This document shows positions 9,011-16,895 of a DNA stretch of 64,000 nucleotides, in pieces. Numbering within the stretch: position 1 is the first letter of the stretch; each line of letters starts with the position of its first letter. Source of the DNA: an uncultured Pelagibacteraceae bacterium (GTDB lineage: Bacteria; Pseudomonadota; Alphaproteobacteria; Pelagibacterales; Pelagibacteraceae); contig CACISK010000002.1 in NCBI GenBank assembly GCA_902589315.1, positions 1-64,000 of the forward strand, given 5' to 3'. A model generated the notes under the pieces. The model was not told the origin of the DNA and did not search any database. It saw only the letters and a program-made list of their open reading frames with translations. The translations under genes were made by a program, and so were the position numbers.

Positions 9011-9021
9011 AAATATAGATT

Positions 9022-9945
9022 TTATCTATAACCTTGAGCTGCCCATTTAATTACTTTAGCAGCATTATCAGGAGTAACAAATCCAGGTCCAGTCATAACT
9101 ACACCTGCGGGCATTGTTCCCCATCTCATGTATTGAGCAAAAATAGCTATAGGCAAATAACCTTGTAGATATTGTTGTTGGTCTATTAAAAACTCTACTT
9201 TACCTGCAGCAGCAGCTTTCAACATATTAGGTGACATATCAAATGTTCCTAATTTAACATTTCCAACTTTACCAGCAGCTTCTAAAGCTTTTAGTGCTGC
9301 TTCACCAGATAAACCAGCTCCTAAAGTTAGAATAGTGTCATATCCACCACCTAATTTTGCAGCAACAGCCTTTTGAATTTCAGTTGGGTCATTTGATGTT
9401 CCAAGAATATCAACAGATCCACCAAAACCTTTTTTGAAACCTGCACATCTTCTATCAAGCGCTACGTTTCCAACTTCGTGGTTAACGCATAAAGCTTTTT
9501 TTCCTCCAGCAGCCTTCATTTTTTGTCCACCACCAACGCCAGCTTCAAATTCAGTTTGACCTACGTGTGCACTAATTCCTAATGATGCATAGTCATCCGA
9601 ACCAGAGTTCATAGAGACCACTGGTATACCGGCAGCTATTGCTGCTTTAACAGATTTTCCTAATGCAGCTGCATCAGGTAAAGTAATTACAATACCTTTT
9701 GGTTTTTGTGATACAGCATTATCAATTAGTTTTGCCATTTCAACCATGTCAAAAGTTCCAGGCGCAGTGTATTTGCAAGATACTCCCATATCTTTACAAG
9801 CAGCATCAACTCCATTTTTAGCTACCGACCAAAAAGGGTCATTAGCTTGTCCATGTGAAACAACAATTATATCAGTTGCTAATGCTGATACAGACATCAT
9901 TGCCCATGCAGCAACAGCTAATATAAAGTTCTTTATTGTTTTCAT
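9022..9945 (-). CDS. Sugar/polyol ABC transporter periplasmic binding protein
   Basis: 307 residues, type I periplasmic binding fold (ribose/fructose class). A cleavable signal peptide is evident: lysines, a hydrophobic stretch, then SVSALA before TDIIVVSHGQ. Core motifs include GQANDPFWSVAKNGVDAA, the KGIVITLPDAAALG strand, a GLSGEAALKALEAAG helix and KLGTFDMSPNML. Pentose/inositol/fructose ligands are all possible. GAGAGGAAA precedes the ATG. It is the first gene of its transporter operon, about 105 bases downstream of the two Gfo/Idh genes on the same strand. Confidence 0.9.
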   Translation of the reverse strand: MKTIKNFILAVAAWAMMSVSALATDIIVVSHGQANDPFWSVAKNGVDAACKDMGVSCKYTAPGTFDMVEMAKLIDNAVSQKPKGIVITLPDAAALGKSVKAAIAAGIPVVSMNSGSDDYASLGISAHVGQTEFEAGVGGGQKMKAAGGKKALCVNHEVGNVALDRRCAGFKKGFGGSVDILGTSNDPTEIQKAVAAKLGGGYDTILTLGAGLSGEAALKALEAAGKVGNVKLGTFDMSPNMLKAAAAGKVEFLIDQQQYLQGYLPIAIFAQYMRWGTMPAGVVMTGPGFVTPDNAAKVIKWAAQGYR

Positions 9946-9966
9946 TTTTAATTTCCTCTCTTAAAT

Positions 9967-9980
9967 AAAAGTTAACTTTT
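9967..9980. promoter_or_regulatory. 14-bp perfect palindrome upstream of binding-protein gene
   Basis: AAAAGTTAACTTTT lies 22 bases before the binding-protein ATG, just upstream of its ribosome site. It could be an operator or a small leader hairpin. No regulator gene is nearby. Confidence 0.35.
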
Positions 9981-10023
9981 AAACATTAAAGCTAACATAA
10001 ATTTATTTAGATTGTAAAGAAGC

Positions 10024-10039
10024 AGGTTGTATTCAACCT
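10024..10039 (-). terminator. Small hairpin after the Gfo/Idh gene
   Basis: AGGTTG (10024-10029) and CAACCT (10034-10039) form a 6-bp stem with a TATT loop, just beyond the stop of the Gfo/Idh gene. No proper T run follows on the minus strand, so termination would be weak. Confidence 0.28.
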
Positions 10040-10050
10040 AAAGTTGATTT

Positions 10051-11064
10051 TTAATATTTTATTTTTTCAAACTTTTTTGATTTTAATGACCGGATAGCAC
10101 TCTCAGCAATTTGTATTGAAATCTTTCCATCAATAAACCCACTTTTAGGTCTTAAATTTGATCTGAATAATTTAGCAAGATCATTTAATTGTTCTTTGTA
10201 TGCCTGGTCGTATCTTTCTATAAAAAAATGTTTAAAGCTTGATCGTGCATTCGTACTTTTATTAGAATACAAACTAATCTCATTTTCTTTGATATTATCA
10301 GAAATAATCATTCCTTTGCTTCCAAAAAGTTCTACTCTTTGATCGTATCCAAAACTACAATGTCTAGAATTACTAATAATACATTGAACACCATTTTTTG
10401 TTTTCAAAATTGCCGTAGCAAGCTCGAAATCTTTAAGTTTATTGAAGTATTTATTAGAAATATTGCTCCCTGTAGCAAATATAGAAACAAATTCATCTTT
10501 ACCCGCATAATACCTTGCTAGATCGAAATCATGGATCATCATATCTTTAAAAATACCACCTGAGGCTTTTAAATATTTTATAGATGGAGCAGCCGGATCT
10601 CTGCTAGTAATAATAATTTTCTCTAGCTTTCCTATCTTGCCTTTTATTAAATTATTTTTTAGAGAGCTATGACCTGGATCATATCTTCTGTTAAATCCAA
10701 TTTGAATTTTATGATTAAATTTATTTATTTTTTTTTCGTAATTTTGAATTTTTTTTAAATTTAAATCTAAAGGTTTTTCACAAAATACTGTTTTATTACT
10801 TTTTATACTTTCATATATAAATTTAAGATGAGTTGATGTTGTGGAAGAGATAAAAATACAATCAATTTTTTTATCTTTATATGCTATTTGAGGACTTTCA
10901 ATATTTTGACAATTTAGATTTTTTGAAACTTTTTTTGCAAGTTTTCTATTAACATCGAAAATATATTTAATATTAAAATTTTTATTATTTATTAAATTAT
11001 CTGCATGCATTAGTCCTATTCTTCCCAAACCGAATAATGCTACGTTAATTAAATTTTTACCCAT
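10051..11064 (-). CDS. Gfo/Idh/MocA-family NAD(P)-dependent dehydrogenase (IolG-like)
   Basis: 337-residue sugar/polyol dehydrogenase. The N-terminal Rossmann motif VALFGLGRIGLMHADNL, the catalytic-lysine motif FCEKPLDL, the inositol-dehydrogenase-like GFNRRYDPGHSSLK and the metal-free active site MIHDFDLARYYAG with the DxxxH-type triad are visible. FNRRYDP and MIHDFDLAR are characteristic of myo-inositol 2-dehydrogenase and close relatives, so this is the best IolG candidate in the window. It overlaps the upstream Gfo/Idh gene by 16 bases. Substrate remains an inference. Confidence 0.8.
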   Translation of the reverse strand: MGKNLINVALFGLGRIGLMHADNLINNKNFNIKYIFDVNRKLAKKVSKNLNCQNIESPQIAYKDKKIDCIFISSTTSTHLKFIYESIKSNKTVFCEKPLDLNLKKIQNYEKKINKFNHKIQIGFNRRYDPGHSSLKNNLIKGKIGKLEKIIITSRDPAAPSIKYLKASGGIFKDMMIHDFDLARYYAGKDEFVSIFATGSNISNKYFNKLKDFELATAILKTKNGVQCIISNSRHCSFGYDQRVELFGSKGMIISDNIKENEISLYSNKSTNARSSFKHFFIERYDQAYKEQLNDLAKLFRSNLRPKSGFIDGKISIQIAESAIRSLKSKKFEKIKY

Positions 11065-12194
11065 TGTTTTTTTAATGATGATTTCTTACATGCATCAATG
11101 AATTTAGCAGTCTCCAATCCCTCTTCTTCGTTAGGAAAATAAAATCTTTTTTTTGTATTCGTTTTTAAATATTCAGCAAATTCCTTATATATATTTGCAA
11201 AAGCATCTAAATATCCTTCAGGGTGACCAAATTTTACTCTAGAAAATTTTTTTGAAAAATTTGCTTTTGTATATCCTCTTTCTAAAAACTTTACTGCTCC
11301 TTTGCTTGGATTAAATTTTAAATAATTTGGATCATTTTGAACCCATTCTAAACTTCCTTTAGAACCATATACTCTAATTCTTAAACCATATACGCCACCT
11401 TTAGCTGTTACACATGTCCATACAATTCCTTTAGCACCATTGTTAAAATTAACAAAAACTTGTGCGTTATTATCCATTTTAACATCCTTCGAATATTTGC
11501 TTACATCAGCTATCAGTTTTTCTCCTTTAAGGCCTGTAATATAAATTGCTAGATGATATGCGTGTGATCCTATTTCATTGAGAACTGCTGATACACCAAC
11601 AATTTTTTTATCAACTTTCCATTTAAAAACCTTTTTTGAATTTGTTTTTGAAATTTTATTACCATCTGTCCAATCCTGAATATATTCAACGTTGATATAT
11701 TCAACTTTTCCAATTTTTCCTTTTTCAACTAAATTTTTTGCTTCTCTAACCATTGGATAAGATGAATAGTTGTGAGTCAGTGCATATTTAATTTTTTTGT
11801 TATTTTTTATCGCTTTATATAGTTTTTTTCCCTGCTCAAGATTTCCAGCAAATGGTTTGTCTGAAATTACATGTATGTTTTTTTTTATAAAATTCTCCGC
11901 AATAATTTGATGACTTGATGGTGGAGTCATTATTGCTACAACATTAATACCATCTTTTCTTTTCGCTTCTTTTTCAGACATCTCCTTGTAATTTGAATAA
12001 CATCTAGATTTATCTAAACCTATACTTTGTCCAAATTTCCTAGATTTATCAACACTTCTAGAAAATACCCCTGCAACGATTTCATATTTGTCATCATATC
12101 TAGATGAAATTCTATGAACATGCCCGATCCAAGATTCAGGTCCGCCTCCAACAATTCCAAGTTTAAATTTTTTAGGTTTAATTTTTTGAAGCAT
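11049..12194 (-). CDS. Gfo/Idh/MocA-family oxidoreductase
   Basis: 381 residues. The Rossmann start is an unusual LGIVGGGPESWIGHVHR, the lysine motif is VISDKPFAGN, and the active-site region is VLNEIGSHAYHLAIYITG. Members with the GGGPESWIGHVHR start occur in inositol and sugar clusters and act on keto-sugars or glucosides. The gene is divergent from iolE with only 26 bases between the two start codons. A good promoter match places transcription start almost on the ATG, suggesting a leaderless mRNA. It overlaps the next Gfo/Idh gene by 16 bases, so the two enzymes are probably made together. Confidence 0.8.
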   Translation of the reverse strand: MLQKIKPKKFKLGIVGGGPESWIGHVHRISSRYDDKYEIVAGVFSRSVDKSRKFGQSIGLDKSRCYSNYKEMSEKEAKRKDGINVVAIMTPPSSHQIIAENFIKKNIHVISDKPFAGNLEQGKKLYKAIKNNKKIKYALTHNYSSYPMVREAKNLVEKGKIGKVEYINVEYIQDWTDGNKISKTNSKKVFKWKVDKKIVGVSAVLNEIGSHAYHLAIYITGLKGEKLIADVSKYSKDVKMDNNAQVFVNFNNGAKGIVWTCVTAKGGVYGLRIRVYGSKGSLEWVQNDPNYLKFNPSKGAVKFLERGYTKANFSKKFSRVKFGHPEGYLDAFANIYKEFAEYLKTNTKKRFYFPNEEEGLETAKFIDACKKSSLKKQWVKI

Positions 12195-12199
12195 CTAAT

Positions 12200-12227
12200 A
12201 TCATAACAAAACTATTATTTATGTCAG
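12200..12227 (-). promoter_or_regulatory. Promoter of the Gfo/Idh operon, leaderless arrangement
   Basis: On the minus strand CTGACA (12222-12227), 16-base spacer, TATGAT (12200-12205): five of six matches in each box. The -35 box overlaps the iolE start codon, and the predicted start of RNA falls at about 12193-12194, where the ATG begins. Confidence 0.42.
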
Positions 12228-13123
12228 TAAAATTAGGTATAGCCCCAATAGCTTGGAGCAATGATGACATGCCTGAGCTTGGTGGTGATACTCCGCTTGA
12301 ACAATGTCTTTCCGAAGCTAGTGAAGCAGGATTTAAAGGAATAGAGTCTGGTGGAAAATTTCCAAAAACATCAAAAGAATTAATTCCTATATTAAATAAA
12401 TATAATTTAAAATTATGCTCAGGTTGGTATGGAGCAAATTTAAGAAAAAATACTTTTGAGGAGGAAAAATTAAAAATTCAAAACCAATTGAAACTATTTC
12501 AAGATTGTAAAGCACCCTGCATGGTTTTTGCCGAAGTTTATGGTTCTATTCAAGGTGATCCAAATATAAATTTGTCTAAAAGACCTAGAATGGATTTAGA
12601 CGAGACTAAAAAATATTATAAAAAAATTTCAGAAATGGGAAAATATCTAGAGGATCAGGATATGCCTCTTGCTTACCATCATCATATGGGAACTTGCATT
12701 GAAAGTGAAGAAGATACAAGAAGATTATTAGAAAACACAGATGGTAGTGTCAAACTAACTTTAGATACTGGACACATGTTATTTGCAAAAGGAGATAGTT
12801 TGAAAATTTATAAAGAATTTAAAGAAAGAATAATTCATATACATTGCAAAGATATGAGAAAAAATGTTTTAGATAATTCGTTAAATCACGATTATAGTTT
12901 CAGACAGGCTTTTTTGGAAGGAGCCTTCACTGTTCCAGGAGATGGTTGTATTGATTACAAGCCTTTTTTTGAATTGTTAAAAGAACAAAATTATTCTGGA
13001 TGGTTAGTTGTAGAAGCGGAGCAAGATCCAGCAAAAGCAAATCCTTTTGAATATGCTAAAATTGGATACAAATATCTAATTGAAACTTTAAAAAGTGCAA
13101 ATTTAGAAATTGAAAATAATTAG
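12221..13123 (+). CDS. iolE: Inosose dehydratase (IolE)
   Basis: 300-residue TIM-barrel of the AP-endonuclease-2/sugar-epimerase superfamily, matching the usual IolE length. IolE removes water from 2-keto-myo-inositol. Recognisable are IAPIAWSNDDMPELGGD, CLSEASEAGFKGIESGGKFP, the metal-site stretches YHHHMGTCIES, LTLDTGHMLFA and IHIHCKDMR, and the FTVPGDGCIDY segment. The early WSNDDMPELGG segment is specific for IolE among the superfamily. It is divergent from the two Gfo/Idh genes, and its stop TAG directly abuts the converging stop of the pilin-like gene. Confidence 0.88.
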   Translation: MSVKLGIAPIAWSNDDMPELGGDTPLEQCLSEASEAGFKGIESGGKFPKTSKELIPILNKYNLKLCSGWYGANLRKNTFEEEKLKIQNQLKLFQDCKAPCMVFAEVYGSIQGDPNINLSKRPRMDLDETKKYYKKISEMGKYLEDQDMPLAYHHHMGTCIESEEDTRRLLENTDGSVKLTLDTGHMLFAKGDSLKIYKEFKERIIHIHCKDMRKNVLDNSLNHDYSFRQAFLEGAFTVPGDGCIDYKPFFELLKEQNYSGWLVVEAEQDPAKANPFEYAKIGYKYLIETLKSANLEIENN

Positions 13124-13624
13124 CTATCTATATAAAGAAGTTAATTCATTATTACCAGCAGCCACACATGGAGATTTAAAACAAGTACCAACTATCCATT
13201 CTGATCCTGGTTCTGCTAAAAAATTTGATGACATTATAAAAATAACACCCATTTCTACTGACTGACCAGCTTTTCCCTCTGCTTTTATTCTCGGGTCAGG
13301 ATCTGTTTTAACTTTATTGTCATCTGAAAATGGATTTTCAATCTTTAGATTATCATTTATATGATTAACAACCTTTTCAGCTATCCATTCAGCATTACAT
13401 GGATCACCCCAAACAGTTATTTTCCCCTCATCATTATTTCCGCAATTATTAATTTCGCCATTAATAAAATCGACAACTTTTTTATGATTTTCTTTTACTA
13501 AATTTGCACGAGCTTCAACTTCAGGTCTTGTACTCGCTGTCCATATCAACATTCCTACAACATAAACAGCCGATATAATGATAAGAAATTCTAATAATCC
13601 AAAATTTTTTAATTTTAAGCTCAT
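13124..13624 (-). CDS. Pilin-like single-membrane-segment protein, unknown function
   Basis: 166 residues. The N-terminus KNFGLLEFLIIISAVYVVG resembles the class III-signal/hydrophobic helix of type IV pilins and pseudopilins: phenylalanine at the would-be +1 position and glutamate at +5, followed by a long hydrophobic helix and a charged alpha-helical extension. The expected glycine before the cleavage site is replaced by asparagine. Two cysteine pairs, NNCGNND with GDPCNAE and GTCFKSPCVAA, could form disulfides outside the membrane. It overlaps the upstream dehydrogenase stop by four bases (ATGA), an odd position for a pilin. No assembly ATPase or peptidase is nearby. Confidence 0.55.
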   Translation of the reverse strand: MSLKLKNFGLLEFLIIISAVYVVGMLIWTASTRPEVEARANLVKENHKKVVDFINGEINNCGNNDEGKITVWGDPCNAEWIAEKVVNHINDNLKIENPFSDDNKVKTDPDPRIKAEGKAGQSVEMGVIFIMSSNFLAEPGSEWIVGTCFKSPCVAAGNNELTSLYR

Positions 13625-14580
13625 GAGATTTTTACTATTTTTGACTTTTCCAATTTATTGTCAAAAAAATCAATAATATTTTGGACTGTTTCAATACCCA
13701 TTCTAGACAAACATTCTTCAGTAAATACTGCTGAATGAGGGCTTAAAAATGCTTTTTCATTTTTTAGCAATGGATTATCTAAAGATGGAGGCTCCTTTTC
13801 AAAAACATCAAGCCCTGCACCAAAAATTAAATCTTCGTTTAATGCCTTATTAAGATCTTCCTCGTTAATAATACCACCTCTTGCAGCATTAATTAAAATA
13901 CAATTTTTTTTCATTTTTTTTATCATTTCATAATTGATTAAATGTTTTGTGTTTTCGTTTAGAGGCATATGAATTGAAATTGCATCCATTTTATTTAAAC
14001 TCTCATTTAAATCATTAATTTTAGTACCACCAACTTTTTTAATTTCCTCTTCGCTGACAAAAGGATCATAAACAAAAATGTTCATTTCTAAACCCTTACA
14101 TTTTTTAAGTAAGCATTTTCCAATACGACCAAAACCTGCAATTAAGATGCTTTTATTCCATAACTCAATTGTTTTAGGAAGCTTAGTTCTATCACTGAAC
14201 TTTCCAGTTTTTACAGTCTCGTTGTACATATTATTTCTTTTTGCAATGCTGAATAGCATGAATAAAACATGTTCTGCTACAGCTTGAGCATTCGCTGTAG
14301 CTGTTATTGCTAATGTGATATTGTTTTGCTTGGTTGCTTTAAGATCTATATTGTCATAGCCTACACCATGTCTAGATATCACTTTTAAATTCTTAGCTGA
14401 GTCTATAATTTCTTTTGATAATTTAGATGTTCTAATACTTATTCCATCACAGTCTTTTATTTTATCTTTCAAAAATTCTGTATCTGTATTGTCTACAACT
14501 TGAAATTCAAAATTTTTATTTCCTTTTAGTAAATCAATACCATGATTATGTATTGATCCTATTATTAAGATTTTTTTCAT
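13621..14580 (-). CDS. D-isomer-specific 2-hydroxyacid dehydrogenase (SerA-like)
   Basis: 319 residues with both substrate and NAD domains of the D-2-hydroxyacid dehydrogenase family. The NAD-binding motif is AGFGRIGKCLLKK, the substrate arginine is in INAARGGIINEEDL, and the catalytic histidine is in LSPHSAVFTEE. It lacks the ACT/regulatory domain of full SerA, so it is more likely a catabolic reductase for glyoxylate, hydroxypyruvate or a sugar acid than the serine-pathway enzyme. It lies 24 bases after the aldolase gene, and the pilin-like gene overlaps its stop. Confidence 0.85.
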   Translation of the reverse strand: MKKILIIGSIHNHGIDLLKGNKNFEFQVVDNTDTEFLKDKIKDCDGISIRTSKLSKEIIDSAKNLKVISRHGVGYDNIDLKATKQNNITLAITATANAQAVAEHVLFMLFSIAKRNNMYNETVKTGKFSDRTKLPKTIELWNKSILIAGFGRIGKCLLKKCKGLEMNIFVYDPFVSEEEIKKVGGTKINDLNESLNKMDAISIHMPLNENTKHLINYEMIKKMKKNCILINAARGGIINEEDLNKALNEDLIFGAGLDVFEKEPPSLDNPLLKNEKAFLSPHSAVFTEECLSRMGIETVQNIIDFFDNKLEKSKIVKIS

Positions 14581-14604
14581 ACGTAAAAGTATATACTTTA
14601 TTTA

Positions 14605-15396
14605 TTAATAGGCTTTAGATAATTCTGATTTCACTGTGCCTTTTAAATTTTCAACTGTATTTTTCGCACCTGCACTTATAAATCTGGAGTCTGCTCCAAC
14701 TGTTACAAATTGAAAACCTTTTTCAATCATTTTTTTTGCATAGTCAGTACTTCCGTTATGAATTCCAGCAAATATATTGTTTTTTTTTGCATGCTCTAAT
14801 ATTCTAAGTATTTCTGAATAAGCTTTAGTATCCTCACCTTTGTCAAAACCAGGCTTTTCTCCTATAGCCAAACTTAAATCAGCAGGCCCTATGTAGATAC
14901 CATCAAGGCCTGGGGTACTCATAATCTCATCAAGATTTTCTAAAGCTTCTTTAGTTTCAATCATAGCCATTTTTAATATTTCATCGTTTGCATGATCTCC
15001 ATAATCGGGCCCTCCATATATTAACCCTCTCATTGGACCAAAACTTCTATATCCATGTGGTGGATATTTACATGCTTGAACAAATCTTTCTGCTTCTTTC
15101 CGATTACTAACCATTGGGCAAATGATTCCATAACATCCAGCATCTAAAATTTTCATAATTTGACCAGGTTCATTCCAATTAACTCTTGCCAAAGGTACGA
15201 CTTCTGTCGCTGAAATCACTTGCATCATTGGCATTGCATTTGTGTAATCAACGAGCCCGTGTTGCATATCAATTGTTAATGAGTCCCATCCTTGTTGAGC
15301 CATTGTTTCTGCTGAAACAGTACTTGGAATTTGTAACCAACCATTGATTACAGCTTTGCCATTTTTAATTATTTCTTTGGCTTTATTTTTTCTCAT
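14605..15396 (-). CDS. HpcH/HpaI-family class II aldolase
   Basis: 263 residues. These divalent-metal aldolases split 2-keto-3-deoxy acids, giving pyruvate and an aldehyde. Motifs visible are SLTIDMQHGLVDY, YPPHGYRSFGPMR, MAMIETKEAL (metal-binding glutamate) and GIYIGPADLSLAIG (metal-binding aspartate). The RSFGP segment is shared with 2-keto-3-deoxy-L-rhamnonate and hydroxy-oxoheptanedioate aldolases. The upstream aldehyde dehydrogenase would fit oxidation of the aldehyde product, such as lactaldehyde. The four-base spacing to that gene supports an operon. Exact substrate is inferred only. Confidence 0.86.
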   Translation of the reverse strand: MRKNKAKEIIKNGKAVINGWLQIPSTVSAETMAQQGWDSLTIDMQHGLVDYTNAMPMMQVISATEVVPLARVNWNEPGQIMKILDAGCYGIICPMVSNRKEAERFVQACKYPPHGYRSFGPMRGLIYGGPDYGDHANDEILKMAMIETKEALENLDEIMSTPGLDGIYIGPADLSLAIGEKPGFDKGEDTKAYSEILRILEHAKKNNIFAGIHNGSTDYAKKMIEKGFQFVTVGADSRFISAGAKNTVENLKGTVKSELSKAY

Positions 15397-15400
15397 TAAC

Positions 15401-16843
15401 TCAGGTTTTTAGACCCATATGGGTATACTTTATATTCAGGTAATCTTTTATAGCCATAGATCCACCTTCACGACCGTAACCGGTTTGTTTTATTCCACCG
15501 AATGGAGCTTCAGCAACTGCAACTGCAGCTGTATTTACTGCTACACAACCGGTTTCCATCATCTCTGATGCTCTATTAGCTTTGTCCATTGAGTTTGTAT
15601 ATAAATAGCTACAAAGTCCCAGGTCATTATTATTTGCTCTCTCTACTACTTCGTCAAAATCCTTGAAAGTTAAAACAGGCACTAAGGGACCAAAAGGTTC
15701 TTCTTTCATAATTGTAAAATTGTCCTGCACTTCATCAAATACAGTTGGTTCAAAATAATAACCTTTATTAAATCCTGAAGGTCTACCCCCACCTAAAACA
15801 ACTTTTGCGCCTTCACTCTTTGTCGTTTCAACTAATTTTTCAATCTCCTCCAAACGTTTTGCTGTTGTTAAAGGTCCTAAGTCAGTACCTTCATCCATAC
15901 CATTTCCAATTTTTAATTTTTTTGCTCTATCTACGAAAGCATTTATAAATTCTTCTTTTCTTGTTTCTTGAATGTAAAACCTATTTGGGGATATACAAAC
16001 TTGACCATTGTTACGAAATTTTGCTGTTATTGCCATATCTGCAACTTTATTCATGTCAACATCGTCAAATACTATAAATGGAGAATGACCACTTAATTCC
16101 ATTGTAACTCTTTGAACTTTATCTGCAGCTTTTTTAAGTATTAATTTTCCAACACGTGTTGAGCCAGTTATAGAAACTTTTTTTATTATATCTGATTCAA
16201 GTAATTCATTTGATATTTCAGCCGGGTCTCCAGATAATAAATTGACTACTCCATCAGGTACTCCAGCATCTTTACAAATATTTACAAGTTCCATAACTGC
16301 TCCAGGCGTAATTACATCTGGTTTACAAATAACTGAACAACCAGCAGCCAGTGCAGTTGAAATTTTTCTAGATGCTAAAACTATGGGAAAATTCCATGGC
16401 ACAAGTGCTGCTACAACACCTACTGGCTGATAGTAAACATGAACTCTTGTTTCTGGAAATCTACTTTGTAATGTTTCACCATAAATTCTCTTAGTTTCTT
16501 CTGCATTCCATTCAAATATATCTGCTCCACCACCAACTTCTCCAATTGCTTCTTTAAGAGGTTTTCCAACTTCAAGTGTAAGCCATTTAGCTAATACATC
16601 TTTTCTTTCACGCATCAAATCTGCAATTTTTCTTATTACATAAGACCTCTGCCATGGAGTGGTATTTTTCCAAGTTTCGAGTCCTTTCTCTGCTGATTTT
16701 AATGCTTTTTGAACGTCAACAGAGGACGCTTTTGATGCTTCTCCTAAAACTTCTTCTGTTGCTGGATTGATAACTTTATAAGTTTCTTTTTTTTCTGCTT
16801 GTTGCCACTGACCATCAATGAATTGACCAAAATTGCTATACAT
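15401..16843 (-). CDS. NAD(P)-dependent aldehyde dehydrogenase
   Basis: 480 residues, typical ALDH length. Features are the PWNFPIVLASRK cofactor region, SITGSTRVGK, the catalytic glutamate in TMELSGHSPF, the nucleophilic cysteine in NNGQVCISPNRF, and EEPFGPLVPVL. It resembles the succinate-semialdehyde/lactaldehyde/glycolaldehyde dehydrogenase group; it is not the CoA-acylating IolA/MmsA type, whose cysteine motif differs. As first gene of the operon with an HpcH aldolase and a hydroxyacid dehydrogenase, it probably oxidises an aldehyde released by aldol cleavage. It is divergent from iolD with about 50 bases between. Confidence 0.88.
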   Translation of the reverse strand: MYSNFGQFIDGQWQQAEKKETYKVINPATEEVLGEASKASSVDVQKALKSAEKGLETWKNTTPWQRSYVIRKIADLMRERKDVLAKWLTLEVGKPLKEAIGEVGGGADIFEWNAEETKRIYGETLQSRFPETRVHVYYQPVGVVAALVPWNFPIVLASRKISTALAAGCSVICKPDVITPGAVMELVNICKDAGVPDGVVNLLSGDPAEISNELLESDIIKKVSITGSTRVGKLILKKAADKVQRVTMELSGHSPFIVFDDVDMNKVADMAITAKFRNNGQVCISPNRFYIQETRKEEFINAFVDRAKKLKIGNGMDEGTDLGPLTTAKRLEEIEKLVETTKSEGAKVVLGGGRPSGFNKGYYFEPTVFDEVQDNFTIMKEEPFGPLVPVLTFKDFDEVVERANNNDLGLCSYLYTNSMDKANRASEMMETGCVAVNTAAVAVAEAPFGGIKQTGYGREGGSMAIKDYLNIKYTHMGLKT

Positions 16844-16895
16844 ATTTTTTAAATTGTGTTTAATTGTTAAAAGTTAAAGATTTATATATAGAATA

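Noticed and set aside
15401..16843. Assignment of the aldehyde dehydrogenase as IolA/MmsA
   Set aside because: Its catalytic cysteine motif NNGQVCISPNRF is of the semialdehyde/lactaldehyde dehydrogenase type, not the CoA-acylating MmsA type.
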